DNA from: Kluyvera intermedia
GTDB lineage: Bacteria; Pseudomonadota; Gammaproteobacteria; Enterobacterales; Enterobacteriaceae
Length of the DNA stretch: 64,000 nucleotides
Direction: 5' to 3'
Assembly (NCBI RefSeq): GCF_034424175.1
Contig: NZ_CP139986.1
Location: 2,108,001-2,172,000, forward strand
Part shown: positions 25,444 through 34,491 of the stretch, piece by piece
Layout of the letters: each line of letters begins with the position of its first letter
Position numbering within the stretch: the stretch's first letter is position 1
Notes under the pieces: model-generated
What the model was told of the DNA's origin: nothing
Seen by the model: the letters and a program-made list of their open reading frames with translations, nothing else
Database searches by the model: none
Made by a program: the position numbers and the translations under genes

Positions 25444-25713
25444 TCAGGATTTAGACTCTTCTGCTTCCGGTAGCGTGACGTTGAGTTCCAGAATCGAAAT
25501 ATCCCCGTCTTTTTGCTCTAACTGCACCGTGACCATCTCTGGGTCAATCTGTACATATCGACAGATTACTTCCAGGATGTCCTTCCTTAACTGCGGCAGA
25601 TAGTGCGGTTCTGCATCACTGCGGCGGCGTTCCGCGACAATGATTTGCAGGCGTTCTTTAGCAATGTTGGCGGTAGCCTTTTTCCGTGAGAGAAAAAAGT
25701 CGAGTAATGCCAT
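25444..25713 (-). CDS. minE: Cell division topological specificity factor MinE
   Basis: An 89-residue protein. The N-terminal anti-MinCD region (ALLDFFLSRKKATANIAKERLQ, membrane-binding start plus the MinD-contact helix) is followed by a dimerisation domain ending in an acidic tail. It stimulates MinD ATPase and drives pole-to-pole oscillation. It follows minD by 3 bases, in the operon order minC-minD-minE. Confidence 0.97.
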   Translation of the reverse strand: MALLDFFLSRKKATANIAKERLQIIVAERRRSDAEPHYLPQLRKDILEVICRYVQIDPEMVTVQLEQKDGDISILELNVTLPEAEESKS

Positions 25714-25716
25714 GAG

Positions 25717-26529
25717 TTATCCTCCGAACAGGCGTTTGAGGAAACCTTTCTTCTCTTCTTCAATGAAGCGGAAAGGACGTTCTTCTCCCAACAGACGATC
25801 TACAGTATCAGCGTAGGCTTTGCCCGCGTCAGACACTGCATCCAGGATAACCGGCTCGCCCTGGTTTGAGGCGCGCAGCACGGACTGATCTTCTGGAATC
25901 ACGCCGACCAATTTAATGCGCAGAATTTCCAGCACATCTTCCATGCTCAGCATATCGCCTTTGTTGACGCGGCCAGGGTTATAGCGCGTTAACAATAGGT
26001 GTTCTTTAATGGGTTCTTCACCTTTTTCCGCACGGCGTGATTTTGACGCCAAAATACCCAAGATGCGGTCGGAGTCGCGGACAGATGAGACTTCCGGGTT
26101 TGTGGTGATAATGGCTTCATCGGCGAAATACAGCGCCATCAGTGCGCCAGTTTCGATCCCTGCGGGCGAATCGCAAACTACGAAGTCGAATTCCATCGTT
26201 TCCAGATCTGCGAGGACTTTCTCGACCCCTTCACGGGTCAGCGCATCTTTATCGCGAGTCTGAGAAGCGGGAAGGATAAAAAGATTTTCGGTGCGTTTAT
26301 CTTTGATTAATGCCTGATTCAGCGTGGCATCACCCTGAATAACGTTAACGAAATCATAAACAACGCGACGTTCGCAACCCATGATCAGGTCAAGGTTACG
26401 CAGACCGATATCAAAATCAATAACGACCGTTTTCTTTCCCTTCTGCGCCAAACCAGTCGCGATGGCCGCGCTGGAGGTGGTTTTACCCACGCCCCCTTTA
26501 CCTGAAGTCACAACAATAATGCGTGCCAT
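25717..26529 (-). CDS. minD: Septum-site determining ATPase MinD
   Basis: A 270-residue ParA/MinD-type ATPase. The deviant Walker A is GKGGVGKTTSSA (K11 and K16), with the segments VIDFDIGLRNLD and VVCDSPAGIE, and a C-terminal amphipathic membrane-targeting helix KKGFLKRLFGG. It recruits MinC to the membrane to block division at the poles. Its length equals that of the E. coli protein. Confidence 0.98.
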   Translation of the reverse strand: MARIIVVTSGKGGVGKTTSSAAIATGLAQKGKKTVVIDFDIGLRNLDLIMGCERRVVYDFVNVIQGDATLNQALIKDKRTENLFILPASQTRDKDALTREGVEKVLADLETMEFDFVVCDSPAGIETGALMALYFADEAIITTNPEVSSVRDSDRILGILASKSRRAEKGEEPIKEHLLLTRYNPGRVNKGDMLSMEDVLEILRIKLVGVIPEDQSVLRASNQGEPVILDAVSDAGKAYADTVDRLLGEERPFRFIEEEKKGFLKRLFGG

Positions 26530-26552
26530 AGAAATTCCTTGTTAAAAAGGGA

Positions 26553-27260
26553 TTAATTTAACGGTTGAATAGTCAAAGCGGTTTCGTCTAAACACAGACG
26601 TGCCGCTTTGCCATAAAATTCGGCTGGTATTTGATCGCTCAGCCAATATTCCCCTGCGATAGAGACCAGCTCCGCCGCAAGGTGGGTACAAAATACTTGT
26701 GCTTCCCGGTCGCCGCTTGCACCCGCCAGAACGCGCCCACGCATCATGCCGTAGACATGAATGTTGCCATCAGCGATAAGTTCCGCGCCTGCGCTCACGT
26801 GGCTTGTAACAATCAGATCACAGTTTGGCGCATAAATGCGCTGACCGGAACGTACCGGCGTATCAATCATTCGCGTTTTTGTGATCGAACTAACAATTGG
26901 CTCAGGCTCGGCGGGCGGCGGTACTTCAATGGGCTGCACGCGAGCCACTTTTTCTTTACCTTCAGTCAGTAAAGGAAGGCCGGACTGATCGATTGCAGCC
27001 TTAAATTGGGGGTTCTTGCAGCCGCTAACGCCGACGATGCGTAAACCTGCAGCCATAATGGCCTGCTGGATTGCGCGCCATTGGGTGAATTCCTCAAGGC
27101 GGCTAACGTTAACCACCACGGGGGCATGACGGAAAAAAGCCGGAGCCTGGGCAACCTTGTCTTCCAACGCCTGACGAATAACCTCGGGTTTTGCATCATG
27201 CAAATGAACCACGGATAAGGTGAAGCTACTGCCTTTAAGTTCGATTGGCGTGTTTGACAT
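26553..27260 (-). CDS. minC: Septum-site inhibitor MinC
   Basis: A 235-residue FtsZ assembly inhibitor. The N-terminal FtsZ-binding domain (about 1-110) is followed by a linker rich in Pro and Glu (VPPPAEPEP) and the C-terminal beta-helical MinD-binding domain (RSGQRIYAPNCDLIV to the end). The start is placed at 27260 (MSNTPIELKGSSF). An open frame extends to 27356 but the added residues have no counterpart. It is the first gene of minCDE and is divergent from ycgL. Confidence 0.96.
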   Translation of the reverse strand: MSNTPIELKGSSFTLSVVHLHDAKPEVIRQALEDKVAQAPAFFRHAPVVVNVSRLEEFTQWRAIQQAIMAAGLRIVGVSGCKNPQFKAAIDQSGLPLLTEGKEKVARVQPIEVPPPAEPEPIVSSITKTRMIDTPVRSGQRIYAPNCDLIVTSHVSAGAELIADGNIHVYGMMRGRVLAGASGDREAQVFCTHLAAELVSIAGEYWLSDQIPAEFYGKAARLCLDETALTIQPLN

Positions 27261-27386
27261 CCTGGCCTTACTCAATTTGCTATTTACCACCGTACTGCGC
27301 ACGATGATATTCCGAAGACTATCAGTCATGTTATAGTCACTAATATATTCAAGCAAGTCACCGCAGTCCTAATTCAGAGTAAAAGT

Positions 27387-27668
27387 ATGTTTTGTGTGAT
27401 TTATCGTAGTACTAAACGCGATCAAACCTATTTGTATGTCGAAAAAAGGGACGATTTCTCACGTGTGCCCGCTGAACTGATGCAAGGCTTCGGTCAACCG
27501 CAGCTGGCAATGGTGCTGCCAATGGACGGACGCAAGAAACCGGTCAATGCCGATTGGGAAAAAGTGAAAAAGGCGTTAGTAGAGCAGGGGTATTATTTAC
27601 AGATCCCGCCACCGCCTGAAAATCTGTTAAAGCAGCATCTGGCCACCGCACAAAATAAAGGCGAGTAG
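27387..27668 (+). CDS. ycgL: YcgL domain protein
   Basis: A 93-residue protein with the conserved core MFCVIYRSTKRDQTYLYVEK, the full-length YcgL domain of enterobacteria and other gammaproteobacteria. Its function is not established. It is divergent from minC and is followed 56 bases later by ycgM. Longer annotations with an upstream start exist in E. coli; here the ATG at 27387 is the only well-placed one. Confidence 0.9.
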   Translation: MFCVIYRSTKRDQTYLYVEKRDDFSRVPAELMQGFGQPQLAMVLPMDGRKKPVNADWEKVKKALVEQGYYLQIPPPPENLLKQHLATAQNKGE

Positions 27669-27724
27669 CAAACTAACTTCCGGCCGATGCTTATCCATGG
27701 TTGAACAACGAGTAAGGGAAAAGC

Positions 27725-28384
27725 ATGTATCAGCATTATAACTGGCAGGGTGCTTTGCTGGATTATCCGGTAAGCAAAGTTGTCTGTGTTGGCAGTAATT
27801 ATGCAAAACACATCCAGGAAATGGGCAGCGCCACGCCGGAAGAACCTGTCCTGTTCATTAAGCCAGAAACGGCGCTGTGCGATTTGCGTCAGCCGCTGAT
27901 CCTGCCGCAGGAGCTAGGCTCTGTGCACCATGAAGTGGAGCTGGCGGTGCTTATCGGCGCGACGCTACGGCAGGCTACGCCAGAACATGTACAGCAGGCT
28001 ATTGCTGGCTATGGTGTGGCGCTTGACCTCACATTGCGTGATGTACAAGGCAAAATGAAAAAGGCCGGCCAGCCGTGGGAAAAAGCGAAGGGATTTGATA
28101 ACTCATGTCCGATCTCCGGTTTTGTCCCCGTTTCCGCTTTTGAAGGCGACCCGCAAAATACCACGCTGAGCCTGACGGTAAATGGCGATATTCGTCAGCA
28201 GGGAACCACCGCGGATATGATCCACAAAATCGTCCCGCTGATAGCCTATATGAGCCGCTACTTTACGCTAAAACCGGGTGATGTTGTTCTAACCGGAACG
28301 CCAGAAGGCGTTGGCCCGCTCCATAGCGGCGATGAACTGAAAGTCGAGTTTAACGGTTTATCTCTCAACACCCGCGTGCTGTAA
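27725..28384 (+). CDS. ycgM: Fumarylacetoacetate hydrolase family protein YcgM
   Basis: A 219-residue FAH-domain enzyme, the same length as E. coli YcgM. Metal-ligand acidic residues are in VHHEVELAVLIG and ALDLTLRDVQGKMKKAG, and the C-terminal motif is GDVVLTGTPEGVGPL. FAH-family members hydrolyse or decarboxylate beta-keto and acylpyruvate-type compounds; an acylpyruvase or oxaloacetate-related role has been proposed for this branch. Confidence 0.93.
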   Translation: MYQHYNWQGALLDYPVSKVVCVGSNYAKHIQEMGSATPEEPVLFIKPETALCDLRQPLILPQELGSVHHEVELAVLIGATLRQATPEHVQQAIAGYGVALDLTLRDVQGKMKKAGQPWEKAKGFDNSCPISGFVPVSAFEGDPQNTTLSLTVNGDIRQQGTTADMIHKIVPLIAYMSRYFTLKPGDVVLTGTPEGVGPLHSGDELKVEFNGLSLNTRVL

Positions 28385-28391
28385 CCCCTTC

Positions 28392-28414
28392 TTGCCGCCT
28401 TAATCGGGCGGCAA
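28392..28414 (+). terminator. Hairpin after ycgM
   Basis: An 8-bp inverted repeat TTGCCGCC / GGCGGCAA with a 7-base loop, 8 bases after the ycgM stop. No long T tract follows, so terminator strength is uncertain. Confidence 0.5.
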
Positions 28415-28477
28415 AACTTGCATCCCTGTGCCAGACTGGTTATAAGATGCAACCCGATTTTTGATGTGGACATCCTG

Positions 28478-28924
28478 ATGAGCGAATTACCTTTCTGGCA
28501 AAGCAAAACCCTTGACGACATGACAGACGCCGAATGGGAGTCGCTGTGTGACGGCTGCGGACAGTGTTGCCTGCACAAGCTGATGGATGAAGACACCGAT
28601 GAAATCTATTTCACCAATGTTGCCTGTAAACAGCTGAACATCAAAACCTGTCAGTGCCGTAACTACGAGCGCCGTTTTGAATATGAACCCGACTGCATCA
28701 AACTGACGCGTGACAACCTGCCAACCTTTGAATGGTTGCCGCACACTTGTGCCTACCGCTTGCTGGCGGAAGGACAGCCACTCCCCCAGTGGCATCCGCT
28801 GATTGCGGGTTCTAAAGCTGCAATGCACGGTGAGCGTATTTCCGTACGTCATATCGCGGTGAAAGAGTCTGAAGTGCATGACTGGCAGGATCACATCATG
28901 AATAAACCCGAATGGGCGGATTAA
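28478..28924 (+). CDS. ycgN: Cysteine-cluster protein YcgN (UPF0260)
   Basis: A 148-residue YkgJ-type protein with cysteine clusters CDGCGQCC and CQCRNYERR plus later cysteines, suggesting zinc or iron-sulfur binding. The function is not established. The start at 28478 (MSELPFWQSKTLDDM) is preferred over an in-frame codon 60 bases upstream because it is closer to the E. coli protein. Confidence 0.92.
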   Translation: MSELPFWQSKTLDDMTDAEWESLCDGCGQCCLHKLMDEDTDEIYFTNVACKQLNIKTCQCRNYERRFEYEPDCIKLTRDNLPTFEWLPHTCAYRLLAEGQPLPQWHPLIAGSKAAMHGERISVRHIAVKESEVHDWQDHIMNKPEWAD

Positions 28925-29004
28925 ACCGTCAAAAAACCATCAGCGGTGGAAAATCAGCAGCGTCTAAATCATACTAAATCACTTAATTTGCTGGTGGAGT
29001 TCGT

Positions 29005-29250
29005 ATGAATCAGGATTTCCAGGATATCAAGAATGAGTATGATAAATATGATCCCGAAACGGGTGAAGATATTGCTCAGGACATGTATAACGCGCTTGCA
29101 ATAAGGCTGGCTGCCTATTTCTTTAACCAGGAAGATATCAATAAGCGACGGTTAATCATCAAGCTTGAAGAGGGTGAAAAAGAAGTGGGCACCCGTAAGA
29201 AGTACGATTGGCTAGAGGCGTTTATAAGGAACCAGCCGCAGGGGCATTAA
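29005..29250 (+). CDS. Unrecognised small acidic protein
   Basis: An 81-residue soluble protein, rich in Asp, Glu and Lys, with no signal peptide or membrane helix. It starts with ATG at 29005 after a good ribosome-binding site (GGTGGAG, 6 bases upstream). The protein runs from MNQDFQDIKNEYDKYD to a helical region (NALAIRLAAYFF) and a charged C-terminal half. I do not recognise the family. Its size and acidity would suit an antitoxin or immunity protein, but no partner toxin adjoins it. It lies where E. coli K-12 carries hlyE and umuDC between ycgN and dsbB. Confidence 0.65.
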   Translation: MNQDFQDIKNEYDKYDPETGEDIAQDMYNALAIRLAAYFFNQEDINKRRLIIKLEEGEKEVGTRKKYDWLEAFIRNQPQGH

Positions 29251-29313
29251 TGCGGGGAAGCTATGAGAAGTTTTGCCAGCCGCAAAGAACATGCAGCTGG
29301 CAGTAGAACACTA

Positions 29314-29844
29314 TCAGCGGCCGAACAGGTCGCGTCTTTTCGGTTTGAACGGTTGGGCAATCAGCACCAGCAGCGCCACAATCAGGTAGGCAGCAAATAC
29401 GCCGACCAGCCACTGCGGCATCTCCAGCGATAAGAATTCCCACTGACGCACTGCACAATCGCCAGATGCGACAAACACCTGCGGCAGCCATTTATCCAGC
29501 GGCAGCCAGCTTGGGAAGCGCGCCATAAAATCACAGGTCATAAACGGTGATGGGTGCAATTGGATCATGGTGTGTTCCCACGCCAATTGCAGACCGCGAA
29601 ATGCGCTGTAGATCCAGATAACTATCGCGACGTAACGCAATGGACTTTTTGGTGCGACAGCGCCAACTAAACCCGCCCCCATAATTCCAAACAGCGCACA
29701 ACGCTCATAAATACACAGTACGCATGGCTTTAACAGCATCACGTGCTGGAACCATAGTGCCACCAACTCAAGCGCAAAAGCGGTTAACGCCATTAATAAC
29801 CAGGCACTGCGGCCACGTGAGCTCTGGTTTAAATATCGCAACAT
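29314..29844 (-). CDS. dsbB: Quinone-dependent disulfide bond oxidase DsbB
   Basis: A 176-residue inner-membrane protein with four transmembrane helices. It reoxidises DsbA and passes electrons to ubiquinone or menaquinone. The C41-x2-C44 pair is in LKPCVLCIYERC and the second pair is in FMTCDFMARF and ASGDCAVRQW. A second ATG two codons upstream (29850) is possible. 29844 is chosen because it matches the E. coli start (MLRFLNQ) and has the better spacing from AGGGA. In E. coli it neighbours nhaB as here. Confidence 0.96.
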   Translation of the reverse strand: MLRYLNQSSRGRSAWLLMALTAFALELVALWFQHVMLLKPCVLCIYERCALFGIMGAGLVGAVAPKSPLRYVAIVIWIYSAFRGLQLAWEHTMIQLHPSPFMTCDFMARFPSWLPLDKWLPQVFVASGDCAVRQWEFLSLEMPQWLVGVFAAYLIVALLVLIAQPFKPKRRDLFGR

Positions 29845-29943
29845 AATCATTATTTCCCTGGAACGAGCTTTGAAAACGCAGTGTAAACCAAAACGTTAGC
29901 TGTGCCATCTGGCTATACGTAATTATTCATAAATGGTTAATCA

Positions 29944-29968
29944 ATGCCCGACAAAATTCGTCGGGCAT
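29944..29968 (-). terminator. Hairpin after nhaB
   Basis: TGCCCGAC / GTCGGGCA (8-bp stem, loop AAAATTC) lies 14 bases beyond the nhaB stop on its strand. On the minus strand it is followed by TTGATTAACCATTTATG. Confidence 0.65.
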
Positions 29969-29982
29969 GAAGAGATATAAAA

Positions 29983-31539
29983 TTAGGGTTGTGTCATGGC
30001 GGGCAGCGACAGAAATCCATGGTTCATCAGCCAGTCAATGGACGGCTGTAGCGTGAACTCAACGCACAGCAGGCCAACCAGTGTGAGCACGATGGTGTAG
30101 GGCAGTGCCATCCACACCATTCGCCCATAGGAGAGGCGGATTAACGGTGCCAATGCAGAGGTCAGCAGGAACAGGAACGCGGCTTGGCCGTTAGGGGTGG
30201 CAACCGATGGGAGGTTCGTTCCGGTATTGATAGCGACCGCCAGTAGCTCGAATTGCGGCAGGCTAATCGCCCCGTTATCCAACGCTGTTTTGGCTTCATT
30301 GATATACACGGTGCCGACAAATACGTTATCCGATATCGATGACAGCACGCCGTTAAACAGATAGAACAGCGAACGTTGCGCATGCGGTGATGCCTGGAGA
30401 ACGAAATCGATTATCGGAGCAAATAAATGTTGGTCGATAATCACCGCCACGACGGCGAAGAAGACCGTGAGAAGGGCGGTAAACGGTAGCGCTTCAGTGA
30501 AGGCTTTGCCGATGGCATGTTCGTCGGTCACGCCGGTTAACGACGTGGCAAAAATAATCACCGTCAGACCAATCAAGCCCACCTCTGCCAGATGCAGCGC
30601 GAGTGCGAGCACCAGCCAGACGCCAATGATCCCCTGCACGATCAGTCGTAGGGTCTCCTGACGCGAACGCTGCTTGCTGCTGCGTTGGTCAAAGTCATGG
30701 AGAATCTTACGTACCGGCTCGGGCAATTCAGCGCCGTAACCAAACACTTTGCATTTTTCCAACAGGAAACAGGTCAGGATCCCGCAGACAAAAACTGGCA
30801 GTGTAACCGGCGACATGCGCAGGAAGAACTCACCAAAATGCCAGCCCGCGACTTTAGCGATGATCAGGTTCTGTGGTTCGCCGACCATGGTCATCACGCC
30901 GCCAAGCGCAGTGCCCACGCCCGCATGCATCATCAGGCTGCGTAAAAAGGCACGGAACTGTTCGAGGACTTCGCGGTTGTGCTTGTCGATGTGGCTATCG
31001 TCAAGCAGATCGTCATCGTCAGAACGAGAAGTGACAACGCGATGGTAGATGCTGTAGAAACCGACCGCGACGCTGATAATGACCGCCACGACCGTCAGCG
31101 CATCAAGGAAGGCGGATAAGAAGGCGGCGGCAAGGCAAAAGGCTATCGACAACAGTCGCTTGCTGCGAATGTTAAGGAGCAGACGGGTAAAGATGAACAG
31201 CAGCAGCTGTTTCATAAAATAGATACCCGCGACCATAAAGATCAGCAATAACAACACTTCCAGATTCGCGGCAATCTCATCGCGGACGTGGTTGGCTGAA
31301 GTCATGCCGATAAATACCGATTCGATAGCCAGCAAGCCACCGGGGATCAGCGGATAACATTTTAGCGCCATGGCCAGGGTGAAAATGAACTCCACCACCA
31401 ACAACCATCCGGCGACAAACGGGTTAATTAAAAAGACTAACGGATTGATGATTAAGAAAATAATCAGTAGCAGTTTGTACCAGTCTGGGGACTGACCAAG
31501 AAAGTTACGCCATAGGGCGCGACCGTAAGAGATTTCCAT
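29983..31539 (-). CDS. nhaB: Na+/H+ antiporter NhaB
   Basis: A 518-residue inner-membrane antiporter with 10-12 hydrophobic segments, full length against the E. coli protein of about 513. It exports sodium in exchange for protons and supports salt and alkaline tolerance. Conserved stretches such as MTMVGEPQNLIIAKVAGW and NGVLSSISDNVFVGTVYINE are typical of the family. It is divergent from fadR with a 211-bp shared upstream region. Confidence 0.96.
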   Translation of the reverse strand: MEISYGRALWRNFLGQSPDWYKLLLIIFLIINPLVFLINPFVAGWLLVVEFIFTLAMALKCYPLIPGGLLAIESVFIGMTSANHVRDEIAANLEVLLLLIFMVAGIYFMKQLLLFIFTRLLLNIRSKRLLSIAFCLAAAFLSAFLDALTVVAVIISVAVGFYSIYHRVVTSRSDDDDLLDDSHIDKHNREVLEQFRAFLRSLMMHAGVGTALGGVMTMVGEPQNLIIAKVAGWHFGEFFLRMSPVTLPVFVCGILTCFLLEKCKVFGYGAELPEPVRKILHDFDQRSSKQRSRQETLRLIVQGIIGVWLVLALALHLAEVGLIGLTVIIFATSLTGVTDEHAIGKAFTEALPFTALLTVFFAVVAVIIDQHLFAPIIDFVLQASPHAQRSLFYLFNGVLSSISDNVFVGTVYINEAKTALDNGAISLPQFELLAVAINTGTNLPSVATPNGQAAFLFLLTSALAPLIRLSYGRMVWMALPYTIVLTLVGLLCVEFTLQPSIDWLMNHGFLSLPAMTQP

Positions 31540-31750
31540 GACAATCGTCTTCCTCCTGAAAAGATGACATTTTTTACCATTTATTCGTGGTAACTGCCAG
31601 AAAACACCCAGGAAGGTTTATTTCCCATATAAAAAATAAATGTGAAAAATGAAACGGCGATCCCTATTTTATTAATCGCCCAGCTATCTGCTCAATGTTG
31701 CCTCTGGTATGATGAGTCCAATTGCAACGCTGTGTAATGGAATTTTTATT

Positions 31751-32470
31751 ATGGTCATTAAGGCGCAAAGCCCAGCGGGTTTCGCTGAAGAGTATATTGT
31801 TGAGAGCATCTGGAATAACCGTTTTTCCCCTGGCTCAATTCTCCCTGCTGAACGTGAACTCTCTGAACTGATTGGCGTCACCCGCACCACCTTACGTGAG
31901 GTGTTGCAACGTCTGGCACGCGATGGTTGGTTAACCATTCAGCACGGCAAACCGACGAAAGTGAATAATTTCTGGGAAACCTCCGGGCTGAATATCCTGG
32001 AAACGCTGGCGCGTCTCGATCACGATAGCGTGCCGCAACTCATTGATAATTTGCTGTCCGTTCGCACTAATATCGCGACGATTTATATTCGTACCGCCTT
32101 CCGTCAGCATCCAGACAAAGCGCTGGAAGTCCTGGCGACGGCCCGCGAAGTGGAAGACTACGCCGACGCGTTTGCCGAACTGGATTACAGTATTTTCCGT
32201 GGCCTGGCATTTGCTTCCGGCAACCCGATCTACGGTCTGATTTTGAATGGCATGAAAGGGCTGTATACGCGACTGGGTCGCCATTACTTCTCAAGTCCTG
32301 AAGCACGCAGCCTGGCATTAGGTTTCTATCATCGTCTTGCGGAACTTTGTGAGCAGGGTGACCATGACAAAGTGTATGAGACGGTGCGCCGCTATGGTCA
32401 TGACAGCGGTGAGATTTGGCACGGTATGCAGAAAAATCTGCCAAGCGACCTGGCAATTCACGGACGTTAA
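31751..32470 (+). CDS. fadR: Fatty acid metabolism regulator FadR
   Basis: A 239-residue GntR-family regulator, the same length as in E. coli. The N-terminal winged helix-turn-helix (ILPAERELSELIGVTRTTLREVLQRLARDG) reads the operator, and the C-terminal all-helical FadR domain binds long-chain acyl-CoA. It represses fad genes and activates fabA/fabB. The start at 31751 gives MVIKAQSPAGFAEEYI; an upstream ATG at 31709 adds 14 unmatched residues. A FadR operator lies before fadD at 22390-22406. Confidence 0.97.
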   Translation: MVIKAQSPAGFAEEYIVESIWNNRFSPGSILPAERELSELIGVTRTTLREVLQRLARDGWLTIQHGKPTKVNNFWETSGLNILETLARLDHDSVPQLIDNLLSVRTNIATIYIRTAFRQHPDKALEVLATAREVEDYADAFAELDYSIFRGLAFASGNPIYGLILNGMKGLYTRLGRHYFSSPEARSLALGFYHRLAELCEQGDHDKVYETVRRYGHDSGEIWHGMQKNLPSDLAIHGR

Positions 32471-32483
32471 TACCCTTGCAGCC

Positions 32484-32625
32484 CGGCCGTACAAACGCGA
32501 CGCCGGGAAGGGCACCGAGCTAACCCGGCGTCGGCGTAAACGCCTCGTCCGGGCTACCAACTGGTGTAGGCCGGATAAGGCGAAGCCGCCATCCGGCAAT
32601 GTGCCAGATGGCGTTACGCTAACAT
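32484..32625. repeat. BIME cluster of REP units
   Basis: At least three REP-type palindromic units lie between the convergent fadR and ycgB genes, including ACGCCGGGAAGGG / ACCCGGCGTCGGCG and the classic pair GTAGGCCGGATAAGGCG / CGCCATCCGGCA around 32566-32600. Confidence 0.8.
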
Positions 32626-32638
32626 TCTGCAGCAAAAA

Positions 32639-34171
32639 TCAAAGCGCGTTTGGCCTCGGCGGGCAGCGCTCCAGTAGCTCAACGCTACCATCCGCATTCT
32701 GCTGTTCCAGATGCACATCAAATCCCCACAGACGATGCACATGCTTAAGCACCTCCCGGCGTCCCTTATCCAGCGGTGCGCGATTGTGCGGGACATAGCG
32801 CAGCGTTAACGAACGGTCACCACGCAGATCGACATTCCACACCTGAATATTAGGCTCCAGATTACTCAAGTTGTACTGTGAAGAAAGCTGCGCCCGAATC
32901 TCCCGATACCCCTCTTCATTATGAATGGCCGAAATTTCCAGATAGTTATGCTGATCATCATCAAGCACGGTAAACAAACGGAAATCACGCATAATTTTCG
33001 GTGACAGGAACTGGCTGATAAAGCTCTCGTCTTTAAAATCACGCATGGCGAAGTGTAGGGTGGTCAGCCAATCGGAACCGGCAATATCCGGGAACCAGTA
33101 TTTATCCTCTTCCGTCGGATTCTGACAAATGCGCTTAATATCCTGGAACATGGCAAATCCGAGCGCATACGGGTTAATCCCGCTGTACCAGGGGCTGTTA
33201 TAAGGTGGCTGGAACACCACGTTAGTGTGGCTATGCAGGAACTCCAGCATAAAGCGTTCGGTCACTTTACCTTCATCGTACAGATGGTTGAGGATGGTGT
33301 AGTGCCAGAAGGTTGCCCAACCCTCGTTCATCACCTGCGTCTGTTTCTGCGGATAAAAATACTGGCTAACTTTGCGCACGATACGCAGGATCTCACGCTG
33401 CCATGGCTCCAGCAGCGGCGCATTCTTCTCCATAAAGTACAGCAGGTTTTCCTGCGGCTCTGAAGGATAACGGCGAGCAGACTCGACGGCTTTCTCTTCG
33501 TCACGTTTTGGCAACGTACGCCACAGCGTGTTGACCTGACTTTGCAGATACTCTTCACGGCTTTTCTGCCGCGCTTTCTCCTCTTGCAACGAGATCTTCT
33601 GTGGACGTTTATAACGGTCGACGCCGTAGTTCATCAGCGCATGGCAGGAGTCGAGCAGTCGTTCCACTTCATCCACGCCGTAGCGCTCCTCGCACTCGGT
33701 AATGTATTTACGCGCAAACAGCAGATAGTCGACGATGGAGCTGGCATCGGTCCAGCTGCGGAACAGATAGTTGTTTTTAAAAAACGAGTTATGACCATAG
33801 CACGCATGCGCAATAACCAGCGCTTGCATAGTAATGGTGTTCTCTTCCATCAGGTAGGCGATGCACGGATTGGAGTTGATGACTATCTCGTAAGCCAGCC
33901 CCTGTTGCCCGTGCTTGTATTGACGCTCGGTCTCAATAAATTTTTTGCCAAATGACCAGTGCGGATAGTTAATCGGCATCCCGACGCTGGAATAGGCATC
34001 CATCATCTGCTCAGAAGTAATGACTTCGATTTGATGCGGGTAGGTGTCGAGTCGGTACAGCTTTGCCACCCGGTCAATTTCTGCCAGGTAGGTTTCCAGT
34101 AGCGAAAACGTCCAGTCGGGTCCATCGCTCAGACGAGTCGTGTCCTGATTCATCGAGTCAATCGTAGCCAT
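32639..34171 (-). CDS. ycgB: SpoVR family protein YcgB
   Basis: A 510-residue SpoVR-family protein, full length. Its molecular function in enterobacteria is unknown; the family name comes from a Bacillus spore cortex gene, and in E. coli ycgB belongs to the general stress response. Highly conserved segments include HACYGHNSFFKNNYLFRSWT and MNEGWATFWHYTILNHLYDE. The start is at 34171 (MATIDSMNQDTTR). A frame open to 34273 would add 34 residues with no family support. Confidence 0.95.
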   Translation of the reverse strand: MATIDSMNQDTTRLSDGPDWTFSLLETYLAEIDRVAKLYRLDTYPHQIEVITSEQMMDAYSSVGMPINYPHWSFGKKFIETERQYKHGQQGLAYEIVINSNPCIAYLMEENTITMQALVIAHACYGHNSFFKNNYLFRSWTDASSIVDYLLFARKYITECEERYGVDEVERLLDSCHALMNYGVDRYKRPQKISLQEEKARQKSREEYLQSQVNTLWRTLPKRDEEKAVESARRYPSEPQENLLYFMEKNAPLLEPWQREILRIVRKVSQYFYPQKQTQVMNEGWATFWHYTILNHLYDEGKVTERFMLEFLHSHTNVVFQPPYNSPWYSGINPYALGFAMFQDIKRICQNPTEEDKYWFPDIAGSDWLTTLHFAMRDFKDESFISQFLSPKIMRDFRLFTVLDDDQHNYLEISAIHNEEGYREIRAQLSSQYNLSNLEPNIQVWNVDLRGDRSLTLRYVPHNRAPLDKGRREVLKHVHRLWGFDVHLEQQNADGSVELLERCPPRPNAL

Positions 34172-34387
34172 TAGCGCGCCCTCATTGTTGGCGACCCTCT
34201 CTGTGCGGAGAGCCTCAAATAAAGAATAGAACACCGCAGAAAAACTGTAACAACCGGCATTTTTTTTCTTCATGATTTATTCATCTTACGGATGATTATT
34301 TGCCGCGTTTGCAGAATTTTATGCTGACAAAAAATATCGGACAGCAGGAGATATCAATTTCCATCCTTCCCCGCCAAATGGGCGCTC

Positions 34388-34403
34388 TGTGACGCCAGTC
34401 ACC
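34388..34403 (+). promoter_or_regulatory. CRP site upstream of dadA
   Basis: TGTGACGCCAGTCACC matches TGTGA-N6-TCACA at 9 of 10 positions, 88 bp before the dadA start. The E. coli dadAX operon is under CRP and Lrp control, so this site is expected. Confidence 0.75.
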
Positions 34404-34491
34404 ATAAAAAAAGCGTATGTTGAATAATATTTTCATCTAGGTTATCAATTTGTAATTAGATGATTGTTCTTTTACTGATTCTGGAGTGGCT

